64,000 nt of DNA from Mariprofundus sp. UBA1536 (GTDB taxonomy: Bacteria > Pseudomonadota > Zetaproteobacteria > Mariprofundales > Mariprofundaceae), in assembly GCA_002323245.1 (NCBI GenBank), contig DCPU01000016.1, forward strand, positions 65,876 to 129,875. Direction: 5' to 3'. The notes below the pieces were generated by a model that saw nothing but the letters and a program-made list of their open reading frames with translations, made no database searches and had not been told where the DNA came from. A program made the translations under genes and the position numbers. Each line of letters starts with the position of its first letter. The first letter of the stretch is position 1. Below, one piece after another: positions 9,434 to 17,888 of the stretch.

Positions 9434-10731
9434 AGTTTAAAGCTTTAGCACTAGTTGCGATGTTTGCTTCGGCTTCGCCTATCACGGCAGCTGAAGTGCA
9501 ACAACACACCATGGATAATGGTTTGAATGTATTGCTGATTGAAGCCCATCATGTGCCCATGGTGGCCATGCAGTTGGTGATGCCTGCGGGTAGTCGCTTT
9601 GATGCCGATGGCAAAGGTGGCTCTGCGATGTTGCTGGCGAGTATGCTAACTGACCACACCAAAAAGGCTGACCATCAAGCTTGGGCTGCAAAACTTGATG
9701 ATGCGGCCATTCAGCTTTCTGCGGGGGCTGATCAAGATGCGATGTCGGTGTCGCTCACCGTGTTGTCAGAAGCATTGGATGAAGGTGTGAGCGCGATGGC
9801 AGAAGCTTTGTTGATGCCGGGCTGGGATAAAAAGCGTTTTGATTTTATCAAAACCAATGCCGTATCCGGTGCCACCCGTGCGCAAGAAGATGCCACCACG
9901 CATGCTGGTTTGGCAGCTGCCGAAATATTATTCCCCAATCATCCTTATGGGCATCTTGTGGGCGGAAGTTTGCAATCATTGCCTGCAATTAGCCTTGGTG
10001 ATGTGAAAACATTATATGCCGCCCAAATTAAACCTGTGGGTGCGACGTTGGCAGTGAGCGGTGATATTACTATGCCCGAGCTGTTAAAAGTGTTGAATAC
10101 GCATTTGAACCCATGGAGCGGTAAGCCCAAACAAGCGTTGGCAGATATTGAGCAAGCAAAACCTACTGCAAAGATGGAAGAAAATATCACGCTCGATAAA
10201 AATCAGGTCTTGGTGCAATGGATGCGCTTGGGTTTATCTCGGCACGATCCCTTATATATGGATGCCTTGGTGCTGAACCATATGCTGGGCGGCGGTGGTT
10301 TTGGTTCGCGTTTGATGGAAGAAATCCGTGAAAAACGCGGGCTTGTTTATGGCGTGTATTCGTGGTTTCAACCGCTAGAAACAGCTGGCGCTTATACCAT
10401 TCGTTTGCAAACCCGCGCGGATCAAGCTGGGCAGGCTGAAGAAGTGTTGCAGCAAGTCTTGCAAAGCTTGGCCAATGGTGAAATTTCTCAGGATGAGCTG
10501 GACAAAAGTAAGGTCAACTTGATGGGTGGTTTTGCTCAGCGTATGGATTCCAACCGTGAAAGAGCGGGTTTGCTGGCAATGATGGGGCTGTATCACAAGC
10601 CTCTAAACTACTTGGAAAACTGGACGAAAAGCATTGAATCGGTCACTCTTGCGAGTGTTAAACTCGTGGCAGCATTATATTTGCAGCCGCAATTGTGGCA
10701 CCGCATTCGTGTTGGGCCAGCAAAGCCATAA
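9430..10731 (+). CDS. M16 family peptidase-like protein, non-catalytic subunit
   Basis: Partner of the preceding peptidase; 433 residues with a signal peptide ending near SPITAAE. The position of the HxxEH zinc motif reads GGSAMLLASMLTDH, so the metal site is lost. The substrate-binding features remain, including the RLMEEIREKRGLVYGVYS stretch that forms the conserved R/Y motif of the non-catalytic M16B subunit. Translational coupling to the upstream gene (ATGA overlap) supports a heterodimer. Activity on its own is not expected. Confidence 0.9.
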   Translation: MKFKALALVAMFASASPITAAEVQQHTMDNGLNVLLIEAHHVPMVAMQLVMPAGSRFDADGKGGSAMLLASMLTDHTKKADHQAWAAKLDDAAIQLSAGADQDAMSVSLTVLSEALDEGVSAMAEALLMPGWDKKRFDFIKTNAVSGATRAQEDATTHAGLAAAEILFPNHPYGHLVGGSLQSLPAISLGDVKTLYAAQIKPVGATLAVSGDITMPELLKVLNTHLNPWSGKPKQALADIEQAKPTAKMEENITLDKNQVLVQWMRLGLSRHDPLYMDALVLNHMLGGGGFGSRLMEEIREKRGLVYGVYSWFQPLETAGAYTIRLQTRADQAGQAEEVLQQVLQSLANGEISQDELDKSKVNLMGGFAQRMDSNRERAGLLAMMGLYHKPLNYLENWTKSIESVTLASVKLVAALYLQPQLWHRIRVGPAKP

Positions 10732-10756
10732 AAATTTATAAACCAAGGGAGGTGGC

Positions 10757-11602
10757 ATGAAAACAGTTCTTGTTGTTGAAGATTCCAACACAAGCCGTGA
10801 TGTCACCAGTCATTTTCTGCAGCAAGGGGGCTTTCGTGTACTTGAAGCCGAAGATGGCCAAGATGCCTTGGAAATTCTGCGCACGCGCCATGTTGATTTG
10901 ATTCTTACCGATATCATGATGCCCAACCTTGATGGTTGGGGACTTTATCGCGAAATTCGCAGTGATAAGAGCTTTAATCTTACGCCTTTTGTGTTCCTTA
11001 CGGTTTTGGATGAAATTCAAGACCAAATCAAAGGTTTAACCCTTGGTGTGGATGATTATCTCACCAAGCCAGTCACGCCCCAGCAGCTGATTGCACGCGT
11101 GAATACTGCCTTGATGCGCAGTGAGCGTTTGTCGCGTTATTTTTATCGTAATCCTGTGACTGATTTGGCCACAGAAAGTTATTTTCGCCAACGTTATATC
11201 CAAGAGTTTGACCGTAGTCGTGCCGCCAAATTGCCACTGAGTCTGGTGGTGGTTGGCATTGGTAATTATGAGTCCTTAGCCCGTGGTCATGCCGATTGGT
11301 TCGCAGAAAGCGCCTCCCGCGAAGCTGGTGCCATGCTGCGTGCCAAAACACGAAGTTACGATGTGGTTGCCGATATGGGGCAAGGTTGTTTCGCACTGTT
11401 GTTGCCGAATGTGGATGCCAAGCATGCAGAACAATGGGCTAAAAAGTTAAAAGACAGCTGGTCTTTATCATTATTGTGGCCAGAAACTGAGCAGCGCATT
11501 GCAGTGGATATTGGCTTTACCTGTGATGCCATATCGCCTGGCGATCATAATGCCTTGGAGTTACTGAAAAAGAACCTCGCCTCATTTGAGCGTAAGTGGT
11601 AA
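10757..11602 (+). CDS. Response regulator with degenerate GGDEF-like output domain
   Basis: Residues 1-120 form a receiver domain with the acidic pair ED at 8-9, the phospho-acceptor aspartate in LTDIMMP (D52), and the conserved lysine in LTKPVTP. The remaining 150 residues follow the GGDEF fold pattern: a start resembling DxLTGLxNR (NPVTDLATESYFRQR), LSLVVVGIGNYE, and a later VADMGQGCFALLLP. In the last of these the GGDEF signature is reduced to GQGCF, so cyclase activity is unlikely. It may bind a partner or a nucleotide. A GGGAGGTGGC ribosome site lies directly before the ATG. Its cognate kinase is not evident nearby. Confidence 0.82.
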   Translation: MKTVLVVEDSNTSRDVTSHFLQQGGFRVLEAEDGQDALEILRTRHVDLILTDIMMPNLDGWGLYREIRSDKSFNLTPFVFLTVLDEIQDQIKGLTLGVDDYLTKPVTPQQLIARVNTALMRSERLSRYFYRNPVTDLATESYFRQRYIQEFDRSRAAKLPLSLVVVGIGNYESLARGHADWFAESASREAGAMLRAKTRSYDVVADMGQGCFALLLPNVDAKHAEQWAKKLKDSWSLSLLWPETEQRIAVDIGFTCDAISPGDHNALELLKKNLASFERKW

Positions 11603-11618
11603 TAAAAGTTCAAAAGCT

Positions 11619-12200
11619 ATGAGGATCACGGCCGGACACATGCGCGGGCGCACATTGCGTGTGCCAGATATTCATGGCCTACGCCCAACTTCCTCACGGG
11701 TGCGTGAGGCTCTATTTAATATACTTGGTGATATTTCGGATGCATCAGTTTTGGATTTGTTTGCTGGTAGCGGCGTGATGGCATTGGAAAGTTTGTCGCG
11801 CGGTGCCAAATCTGCCATGAGTATTGAAGGCGACAGGTCAGCCTGTGAAGCCATGAAAAAGATTCAATCGGCTTGGCCAGTGCCCAACTGGAGCATTCAG
11901 AATGCCATGCTGCCCAAAGTTTTGAAGCTGCATGCGGGCACCTATTTTGATGTTATTTTTGCTGACCCACCCTATCAACAAGGGTTGTCGGTTCAGTTGC
12001 CACGATGGTTGTTGGATGCGGATATCAGCTTTGGTCGCTTGATTGTAGAGGAAGCCTCGCGTGAGCGTTTGGTTTGGCGCGAAATACAGCCTGAAAAAAC
12101 GTATCGTTATGGTGAAACTACCTTATATGTGTTTCAAGGGCAGTGCGTGATCAACGAAAATATTGATGAAGAAATACCAGCTTTAGTGACGGAGCAGTGA
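11619..12200 (+). CDS. rsmD: 16S rRNA (guanine966-N2)-methyltransferase RsmD
   Basis: Methylates G966 of 16S rRNA. About 193 residues, starting MRITAGHMRGRTLRVPD. It has the typical TSSRVREALFNILG segment, the SAM-binding DLFAGSGVMALESLSRGA, and the catalytic motif ADPPYQQG. I use the ATG at 11619, where family members begin; a TTG at 11586 would give a longer start inside the upstream gene. It overlaps coaD, the usual neighbour, in a TGATG arrangement. Confidence 0.93.
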   Translation: MRITAGHMRGRTLRVPDIHGLRPTSSRVREALFNILGDISDASVLDLFAGSGVMALESLSRGAKSAMSIEGDRSACEAMKKIQSAWPVPNWSIQNAMLPKVLKLHAGTYFDVIFADPPYQQGLSVQLPRWLLDADISFGRLIVEEASRERLVWREIQPEKTYRYGETTLYVFQGQCVINENIDEEIPALVTEQ

Positions 12201-12694
12201 TGAGTTTTCGTACGGCTATTTACCCTGGCACCTTTGACCCCATCACACTCGGACACGTTGATGTGGTCCAGCGCGGCCTAAAATTGTTTGATGAAGTGAT
12301 TATTGCTGTCGCAGAAAGCAGTAAAAAGCAGCCTATGTTTGATGCGCAAACACGATTGAACATGGTCAATGAGACTTTTGCGGGAGAGCCAAGAATCAAA
12401 GCGCTTACCTTTGATGGTCTGCTGATGGATGTGGTGCAGGAGCATCATGCGATGGCGGTATTGCGCGGCTTGCGAGCGGCCTCAGATTTTGAATATGAAT
12501 TTCAACTTGCTGCAATGAACAGGCAACTGAACACGGAAGTTGAATCGGTGTTTGTGATGGCCAGAGAAGCGTACACGTTTGTGTCATCGAGTTTTATTCG
12601 TGAAATTTCGAGTATGGGCGGGGATGTGCAGTCGCTTGTGCCGGAGGCTGTGCGACCCTATTTGCTTCCCCATGTGGCCAAAAGAAAAGGATAA
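12200..12694 (+). CDS. coaD: Phosphopantetheine adenylyltransferase CoaD
   Basis: Penultimate enzyme of coenzyme A synthesis, transferring AMP from ATP to 4'-phosphopantetheine. 164 residues with the nucleotidyltransferase motif GTFDPITLGH near the start, GLRAASDFEYEFQLA in the middle, and the C-terminal SSSFIREISSMGGD. The start ATG at 12200 overlaps the rsmD stop by one base, with GGAG five bases upstream. The protein has full length and no unusual features. Confidence 0.96.
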   Translation: MSFRTAIYPGTFDPITLGHVDVVQRGLKLFDEVIIAVAESSKKQPMFDAQTRLNMVNETFAGEPRIKALTFDGLLMDVVQEHHAMAVLRGLRAASDFEYEFQLAAMNRQLNTEVESVFVMAREAYTFVSSSFIREISSMGGDVQSLVPEAVRPYLLPHVAKRKG

Positions 12695-12698
12695 AAAC

Positions 12699-13466
12699 AT
12701 GCAATACGACTTAAAAGATAAAATCATTTTGGTCACTGGCGCCTCCGATGGTATTGGTGCTGCGGTGGCTGCAGGCCTTGGTGAGCAGGGTGCTAATGTC
12801 ATTATTCTTGGTCGTAAAGAAGATAGTTTGGCGCAAACTCAGGCGCGTATAGAAGCGCTCGGCGGCCGCTGTTTGGTGGTGCCATTTGATTTGATGAACT
12901 TTGATAATTACGGCAAATTGTTTTTGGCGCTCAAAGATCAGGTGCCGCATCTGGATGGTTTGGTGCATTGCGCGGGTGAAGTGGATCGTTGCACCCCCAT
13001 GGTGCATATCAAACCTGCTGAATTTCGAAAAATGTTGGATCTGAATTTAACGTCGCCAAATTTACTCACCCAAATCATGATGCCGCTGCTTAAGCGCGCA
13101 GAAGCTGCTTCGGTGATTTTCACTTCCTGTGATATGGTCGATGAAGATCAATTGCATTGGCATGGTTTTGGACTTGCGAAGCGGGCGTTGCCTTATGCTG
13201 CGGCGATGTGGCAAGGTGAAAGTCCTGATAAACCGTATCGTTTTAATGTGCTCAACCCAGGGCGCGTGCGTACAGAGATGTTTAAGCGGGCTTATCCAGG
13301 TTTGCATGGTCGTCATGTGCCTGCGCCAGTTGCGGTGGTGCCTGCATATTTACATCTGTTATCTGCACAAAGCAGTGAGATTCGTGGGCAAAGCTTGCAT
13401 GCCATTGATTTGGTTCCGGCATTGAAAAATTACGTTGCCCCAGAGATTGAGGAAAACAATGTCTAA
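12699..13466 (+). CDS. Short-chain dehydrogenase/reductase lacking the catalytic Tyr
   Basis: 255-residue SDR protein, starting MQYDLKDKIILVTGASDGIG with the complete nucleotide-binding TGxxxGIG motif. It resembles the YciK branch. The active-site position, usually YxxxK, reads FGLAK in HWHGFGLAKRALPY. The lysine is therefore kept, but the catalytic tyrosine is a phenylalanine. Classical hydride transfer would be impaired, so a binding role or an altered mechanism is possible. The ATG at 12699 lies four bases after coaD and follows AAAGGA. It overlaps pyrD by eight bases. The substrate is not known. Confidence 0.85.
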   Translation: MQYDLKDKIILVTGASDGIGAAVAAGLGEQGANVIILGRKEDSLAQTQARIEALGGRCLVVPFDLMNFDNYGKLFLALKDQVPHLDGLVHCAGEVDRCTPMVHIKPAEFRKMLDLNLTSPNLLTQIMMPLLKRAEAASVIFTSCDMVDEDQLHWHGFGLAKRALPYAAAMWQGESPDKPYRFNVLNPGRVRTEMFKRAYPGLHGRHVPAPVAVVPAYLHLLSAQSSEIRGQSLHAIDLVPALKNYVAPEIEENNV

Positions 13467-14391
13467 GCCCATTGACTTAAGTGTTAACTTTGCAGGGTTA
13501 AAGTTACAAACGCCGCTTGTTTTATTGTCGGGCTGTGTAGGTTTTGGTGAGGAATACACCCGCATTGAAGGCTTTTCGAATGCTGATGTGGGCGCTGTTA
13601 TTCTGAAAGGCACCACGCTTGAGCCGCGCATGGGTAATGCCCCGCATCGTGTATATGAAACACCAGCAGGGATGCTCAATGCCATTGGTTTGCAAAACCC
13701 GGGTACGCGTTATGTGATTGATGAGGTTTTGCCGCGCTTGCCGCATCACGAAACGCAATTCTGGGCCAATGCCAATGGCTCTAGCTTGGAAGAATATGCC
13801 GAAGTGGCGGCGATGTTTGACGACTCGCCAGTGACGGCTATCGAAATCAATATCTCTTGTCCGAATGTGAAAGAAGGCGGGGTACATTTTGGTAATGACC
13901 CATGCATGGCAGCCAAAGTTGTCGCTGCAATGCGGGCAAGAACCAGCAAACCCTTGATTACCAAATTGTCGCCCAACAATGCAGATATTGCCGAGACTGC
14001 ACGACTTTGTATTGAGGCGGGCACCGACGGTTTGTCGGTGATTAATACGCTCGTTGGTATGGCTGTGGATGTTGAGAATCGTAAACCTGTGATTGGCAAT
14101 ATTTCAGGTGGTTTATCGGGGCCTTGTGTGAAGCCGGTGGCTTTATGGAAAATTCATCAAACTCGGGCTGTTGCCGATAAACATGGTGTGCCCATTCTTG
14201 GGCAGGGCGGCCTCACTACGCCGCAGGATGCGCTTGAATTTGCCATTACCGGTGCCAGGGCACTTGGTTTGGGTACTGGCCTGTTTTACGATCCATTACT
14301 GTGCAAGAAAGTGTTGGCTGGCCTGGAAGATTATCTGAGCCGGCATGAGATGGATAGCTTCGAACAATTGGTAGGTAGCCTTAAGGTATGA
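13459..14391 (+). CDS. pyrD: Dihydroorotate dehydrogenase, class 1B-like
   Basis: Oxidises dihydroorotate to orotate with FMN in pyrimidine synthesis. 310 residues beginning MSKPIDLSVNFAGLKL. The class 1 catalytic cysteine lies in EINISCPNVKEGG, and the FMN-binding ISGGLSGPCVKP and GTGLFYDP regions are present. Class 1B enzymes normally use the FeS flavoprotein PyrK as electron partner. No pyrK lies next to it; a reductase of the same superfamily lies at 39403-40098 beside pyrB and pyrC. The start ATG follows GAGGA and overlaps the SDR stop. The last codons overlap the following nuclease gene. Confidence 0.9.
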   Translation: MSKPIDLSVNFAGLKLQTPLVLLSGCVGFGEEYTRIEGFSNADVGAVILKGTTLEPRMGNAPHRVYETPAGMLNAIGLQNPGTRYVIDEVLPRLPHHETQFWANANGSSLEEYAEVAAMFDDSPVTAIEINISCPNVKEGGVHFGNDPCMAAKVVAAMRARTSKPLITKLSPNNADIAETARLCIEAGTDGLSVINTLVGMAVDVENRKPVIGNISGGLSGPCVKPVALWKIHQTRAVADKHGVPILGQGGLTTPQDALEFAITGARALGLGTGLFYDPLLCKKVLAGLEDYLSRHEMDSFEQLVGSLKV

Positions 14392-15140
14392 TGTTACGGG
14401 TGCTTGCCTTAAGTCTGTTGTGTTGGATTTCAACACCAGCTTGGGCAGGGTCGTTATCCTGGGTCACGCAAGAGCGCTGGGTGACTGTCAATCGCGTGAT
14501 TGATGGTGATACCTTTACCACACGCCAAGGTGAAAAAATCCGCTTGCTTGGCATTAATGCCCCGGAAATTCGTCATGAAAGTTCTCGGGCAGAACCTTAT
14601 GGTGAGACGGCAAAAGAAACGCTCACGAAACTCATTACAGGCAAGCAGGTACGCTTGGGCTTTGATCAAGAAACTATAGACAAATATGGTCGCACACTGG
14701 CGCATGTCTACTTGCGAGATGGTACCTGGGTGAATGGCGAAATGTTAAGGTTGGGTTCAGCTTTTGTTTATACGTTTCCACCCAACGTCAAGTCAGTCGA
14801 AGCATTGATAGGGTTTGAAAAGCAGGCGATGAGCAACAACATCGGCATATGGCAGGAGAAGCGCTGGCAGGTGTTAAAGCCAACGGAACTGGCATTGGAT
14901 TTGCTTGGTCAGTTTCGCTTGATTGAAGGTGAAGTGAAGGTTAGCCGTTCGGCCAATTGGGCGTTTTATTTAGGGGAGCTGGCGGTAAGCGTTCCTAAGA
15001 AATATCGTGCATATTTCGCGAATTGGCGCAACGTTCGCAGTGGTGAGCGTGTGATAGTACGAGGGGTATTGCGCATGACCAAACAGGGGCAATGGTTTGT
15101 CAGCCTCCACACCAAAAGTGATATAAGTTACACCAAATGA
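14388..15140 (+). CDS. Secreted thermonuclease-family (SNase-like) protein
   Basis: 250-residue exported protein with a signal peptide (hydrophobic residues 3-15, then TPAWA). The staphylococcal-nuclease fold follows at about 30-160: VIDGDTF, then IRLLGINAPEI (Arg), RAEPYGETAKETL (Glu) and DKYGRTLAHVYL (Arg), the three catalytic positions of the family. A C-terminal extension of about 90 residues looks like a small beta-rich domain. It overlaps the pyrD stop; ATG codons occur at both 14388 and 14391. It may degrade or scavenge nucleic acid outside the inner membrane. Confidence 0.9.
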   Translation: MMLRVLALSLLCWISTPAWAGSLSWVTQERWVTVNRVIDGDTFTTRQGEKIRLLGINAPEIRHESSRAEPYGETAKETLTKLITGKQVRLGFDQETIDKYGRTLAHVYLRDGTWVNGEMLRLGSAFVYTFPPNVKSVEALIGFEKQAMSNNIGIWQEKRWQVLKPTELALDLLGQFRLIEGEVKVSRSANWAFYLGELAVSVPKKYRAYFANWRNVRSGERVIVRGVLRMTKQGQWFVSLHTKSDISYTK

Positions 15141-15212
15141 TGGGTGGAATCTTATATTGAAGCAGCGTTTATTTAACGCTTTTTAAACAAAAGGGAACGG
15201 TAGAGGGTGTTT

Positions 15213-15815
15213 ATGAAAGGTTTTGTTCGACTTAGTTTAGCAGCAGCGCTTGGCCTATGCTTGGCTGCACCTGCAATGGCGCAAGAAAACGGCATGTCTT
15301 TGGGGTTGCATGAATGGGATTCGGGCATCGACCTGTCGACTTCGGATATTATTTTGGCAGCCAATGGCGCGCCAGCTACTTATCGTACAGCGGTGCCAAA
15401 CATTCCTGATTCAGCCTTTGAAAAGCCCGCAGTGACTGAAAATAACTTACATATGTATCTTGGTCTGGCCTCGCTGGCGATGGGTGGTCTGGCAGCGATC
15501 TCAGTGCCTGAAGATCAGACTGATTTGTTAAACACAGTCCATTATAAAGCAGCCAAAGCATCCTGGCAGCTTGGGGCTATGGCGGTTGGTACAGGTTTGT
15601 ATTCGCATTGGGATGACTTCTATCTTGAGGATGGCATTTTGGATCGCGACAACCTGCATGCATTGCTTGGCTTGCTAGGTACCCTAGGTTACTACCTTGC
15701 TGTGCAAGGCGCAGTAAATGATTACAATACCAAAGGTGCTGTAACTACAGACCATGCCTCCAAAGGCATATTCGGCGGCGGTGCAATGACCATTGCTATC
15801 GCGCTCACCTGGTAA
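15213..15815 (+). CDS. His-rich integral membrane protein preceding SHP/DHC cytochromes
   Basis: About 200 residues with a clear signal peptide (ends APAMAQ), a soluble stretch, then four hydrophobic segments at roughly 80-97, 117-133, 147-163 and 183-198. Histidines sit at or close to the ends of these segments (NLHMYLG, TVHYKAA, LYSHWDD, NLHALLG, TDHASKG). This would suit a b-type haem membrane protein, and SHP/DHC gene clusters elsewhere often include a cytochrome b561-like protein. I do not recognise the family, so haem binding is inference. AGAGGGTG precedes the ATG at 15213. The SHP gene starts 14 bases downstream. Confidence 0.7.
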   Translation: MKGFVRLSLAAALGLCLAAPAMAQENGMSLGLHEWDSGIDLSTSDIILAANGAPATYRTAVPNIPDSAFEKPAVTENNLHMYLGLASLAMGGLAAISVPEDQTDLLNTVHYKAAKASWQLGAMAVGTGLYSHWDDFYLEDGILDRDNLHALLGLLGTLGYYLAVQGAVNDYNTKGAVTTDHASKGIFGGGAMTIAIALTW

Positions 15816-15829
15816 AAAAGGAGAATAAA

Positions 15830-16249
15830 ATGAAAAAAGTAGTTATACTGGGTCTTGCCATTTGTTTTGCGCCTGCACTGGCGCAAGCGAATTTGATTCC
15901 TGAAATGTTATCGCAATATGAAGCAGAAGGCGGCAGCAATTTTGATGCGGCAGCGGGTAAAAAAATGTGGTCACAAGAGTTCGCATCTGAAGATGGTGAT
16001 ATGCGTAGCTGCGCGACTTGCCACAATTCTGATGTGCGCACTGCTGGTAAACATAAAAAGACAGGCAAAGTGATTGCGGCTATGGCACCTTCTGTTCCTT
16101 TTGTAGCTTTGGAAGAGGGTGATGAGCCACGGTATACCGATGTGAAGAAAATCGAAAAATGGTTCAAACGCAATTGCAAATGGACTTATGGCCGTGAATG
16201 TACAGTACAGGAAAAGGGTGACTTCCTGATGTTCCTGAAAGACCAATAA
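15830..16249 (+). CDS. SHP-type monoheme cytochrome c (DUF1924)
   Basis: 139-residue periplasmic cytochrome with a signal peptide (ends LAQAN). One haem site, CATCH, occurs in RSCATCHNSDVRTAGKH. Other hallmarks of the sphaeroides haem protein family follow: TGKVIAAMAPS, RYTDVKKIEKWFKRNC, GRECT and EKGDFLMFLKDQ. The two extra cysteines (NC and GREC) may form the family disulfide. SHP binds oxygen or other small ligands and is reduced by a diheme cytochrome c, which is encoded 29 bases downstream. A strong AAAGGAG site is present. Confidence 0.92.
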   Translation: MKKVVILGLAICFAPALAQANLIPEMLSQYEAEGGSNFDAAAGKKMWSQEFASEDGDMRSCATCHNSDVRTAGKHKKTGKVIAAMAPSVPFVALEEGDEPRYTDVKKIEKWFKRNCKWTYGRECTVQEKGDFLMFLKDQ

Positions 16250-16278
16250 GCGATCGATAAAAGAGAGATTCTAACACT

Positions 16279-16821
16279 ATGAAAAAAGTATTGTTGTTTG
16301 CAGTGGTGATGATGTTTTCAGGCCAGGCTTTGGCTGAAGACTTCTTTTCAAACTTGTTCCGCTTCAAAGGCGTGAAGCCGATGACGGATAAGCTATACAA
16401 AGACAGCTGTGGTGAGTGTCATTTTGCATATCAAGCAGGCTTATTGCCAAAGCGCTCTTGGGAAAAAATGATGTTGGCGGATCAGCTCAGCGACCATTTT
16501 GGTGAAGTGGCTGACTTGGAAGAAGAAGATCGTATTGCGATTCGCGATATGTTGGTGGCTGATGCTGCGGATACTTCAATCTACAAACGCTCCATGAAAA
16601 TTGACCGTTCTATCCCAGAAAATGCGACCCCTCTTCGTATCACTGAAACCCCGTACATCAAGAAGAAACACAAAGAGATGACTGACAAATATGTGAAGTT
16701 TAATCCCAAAGTGAAATCCTTGATTAACTGCAACACATGCCATCGTGAGATTGAAAAAGGCATTTTTGATGACGATACTGTGTTGATTCCGAATTTCGGC
16801 TACTGGAGCGAAATCGAGTAA
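16279..16821 (+). CDS. Diheme cytochrome c (DHC)
   Basis: 180-residue periplasmic cytochrome with a signal peptide (GQALAED) and two haem sites: CGECH near residue 45 and CNTCH near 152. The segment LYKDSCGECHFAYQAGLLP and the acidic middle part match the diheme cytochrome c family that donates electrons to SHP. Its place directly after the SHP gene supports that role. The region after the stop contains a small hairpin (GTGAC-TACG-GTCAC, 16831-16844) without a T-run. Confidence 0.92.
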   Translation: MKKVLLFAVVMMFSGQALAEDFFSNLFRFKGVKPMTDKLYKDSCGECHFAYQAGLLPKRSWEKMMLADQLSDHFGEVADLEEEDRIAIRDMLVADAADTSIYKRSMKIDRSIPENATPLRITETPYIKKKHKEMTDKYVKFNPKVKSLINCNTCHREIEKGIFDDDTVLIPNFGYWSEIE

Positions 16822-16912
16822 ACGATTGACGTGACTACGGTCACAGTAGGGCAATAATTTTTAATCAGCTTCATCTATGCAAATGCCAGAGAGGCAACAA
16901 AAGGAGTGTATT

Positions 16913-17341
16913 ATGAAATTTAAACAATTAATGAGTGCAGTAGCATTCGTTGGAGCTATCAGCTTCGGCGCAACTTCTGCAAGCGCTACGCAAGATGCTT
17001 ACGACATCAATCTAAAAGCTGTATACCCTAATACGACTGTAAGTTGCTTCATATGCCACACGGGCACTCCAGGCTCAATGCGCCCATATGGCAATGCATA
17101 TACTGCTGCTGGTGGCGCAAAAAGCGGTACGACAGCTGCAATTCAAACGATTGATACGCAAGATGCCGATTCTGATAGTATCACAAATGGCGCAGAAATT
17201 CTTGCAAATACAGATCCAAATCCAGCCTCAACTGCTGGCGGCGGCGGCGGCGGTTGCATCACTGATGCAGCAACTACACCTTTGATGATGGTTTTGGCCA
17301 TGCTGACTTTGGGTTTTTTTGTTCGTCGCAAAAAAGACTAA
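16913..17341 (+). CDS. Secreted monoheme cytochrome with C-terminal Cys-membrane-Arg tail (paralogue 1)
   Basis: 142 residues: a signal peptide (ends SASA), one haem motif CFICH, and a calcium-loop-like segment (DTQDADSDSITNGAEIL) of the thrombospondin-3/dockerin kind. A Gly6 run with Cys (GGGGGGCI), a hydrophobic helix of about 18 residues and the basic end RRKKD follow. The tail resembles the MYXO-CTERM/GlyGly-CTERM class of protein-sorting signals, which are removed by an intramembrane protease at the outer-membrane route. The haem probably serves electron transfer at the cell surface; this is inference. AAAGGAG precedes the ATG. It is the first of three tandem genes with this design. Confidence 0.83.
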   Translation: MKFKQLMSAVAFVGAISFGATSASATQDAYDINLKAVYPNTTVSCFICHTGTPGSMRPYGNAYTAAGGAKSGTTAAIQTIDTQDADSDSITNGAEILANTDPNPASTAGGGGGGCITDAATTPLMMVLAMLTLGFFVRRKKD

Positions 17342-17367
17342 AATAAATTAAACAAACTGATGATATA

Positions 17368-17402
17368 AAGCTCTTCGGAATCAAGGTTTCGGAGAGCTTT
17401 TA
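17368..17402 (+). terminator. Rho-independent terminator after cytochrome paralogue 1
   Basis: A 14-base-pair stem (AAGCTCTTCGGAAT with ATTCCGAAGAGCTT-like return arm, including G-T pairs), a CAAG loop and a T-run. It separates the first and second tail-anchored cytochrome genes. Confidence 0.75.
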
Positions 17403-17430
17403 TAATGGTAAGAATCATGCGGAGGAATCC

Positions 17431-17874
17431 ATGAAAGCGCTTTATTCTTTAAAAACACTGGTGGCCTGTGCCGTAGTCATGATGAGCATGAATGCAACAA
17501 CTGCCCACGCAGAACAGCAGGCACTGGATAACTTAAATAACAACTATGGTACCAACTTATCTTCTTGTTCGTTGTGCCACACTTCAGCACCTGCCCTTTC
17601 GGTGTTTGGCCAAGCATTTAAAGCTGCTGGTGGAAGTAAAAATGCTTATAGTCCTGACTTTGTAGCGCTAAGTGCTGGCGATGCTGACGGTGATGGTACC
17701 ACCAATGGTGCTGAGATTTTAGCTGGTACAGACCCCAACTCTTCAGCAACGACCATTGGTACGACAGGTCCTTCGGCATCAGTGGGCGGTTGTATGACTT
17801 CTGGCTTCACTGCGCCTTTGATGATGCTTGGTGCGTTGCTGGGCTTAGCTTTGTTCGCACGTCGCAAAGTTTAA
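17431..17874 (+). CDS. Secreted monoheme cytochrome with C-terminal Cys-membrane-Arg tail (paralogue 2)
   Basis: 147 residues with the same layout as its upstream neighbour: a signal peptide (ends AHAEQ), haem motif CSLCH, and FGQAFKAAGGSKN. An acidic loop (SAGDADGDGTTNGAEIL) ending in GTDPN matches a calcium-binding repeat. Then come a Ser/Thr/Gly linker, SVGGCM, a hydrophobic helix and the end FARRKV. The similarity to 16913-17341 covers the AAGG, NGAEIL and TDPN blocks, so the two are tandem duplicates that have diverged. GGAGG lies close before the ATG. It has its own terminators on both sides. Confidence 0.83.
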   Translation: MKALYSLKTLVACAVVMMSMNATTAHAEQQALDNLNNNYGTNLSSCSLCHTSAPALSVFGQAFKAAGGSKNAYSPDFVALSAGDADGDGTTNGAEILAGTDPNSSATTIGTTGPSASVGGCMTSGFTAPLMMLGALLGLALFARRKV

Positions 17875-17888
17875 TATTTAAAATACGT

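Noticed and set aside
16831..16844. Hairpin GTGAC-TACG-GTCAC after the diheme cytochrome gene as a terminator.
   Set aside because: The stem is only five pairs and no T-run follows directly.
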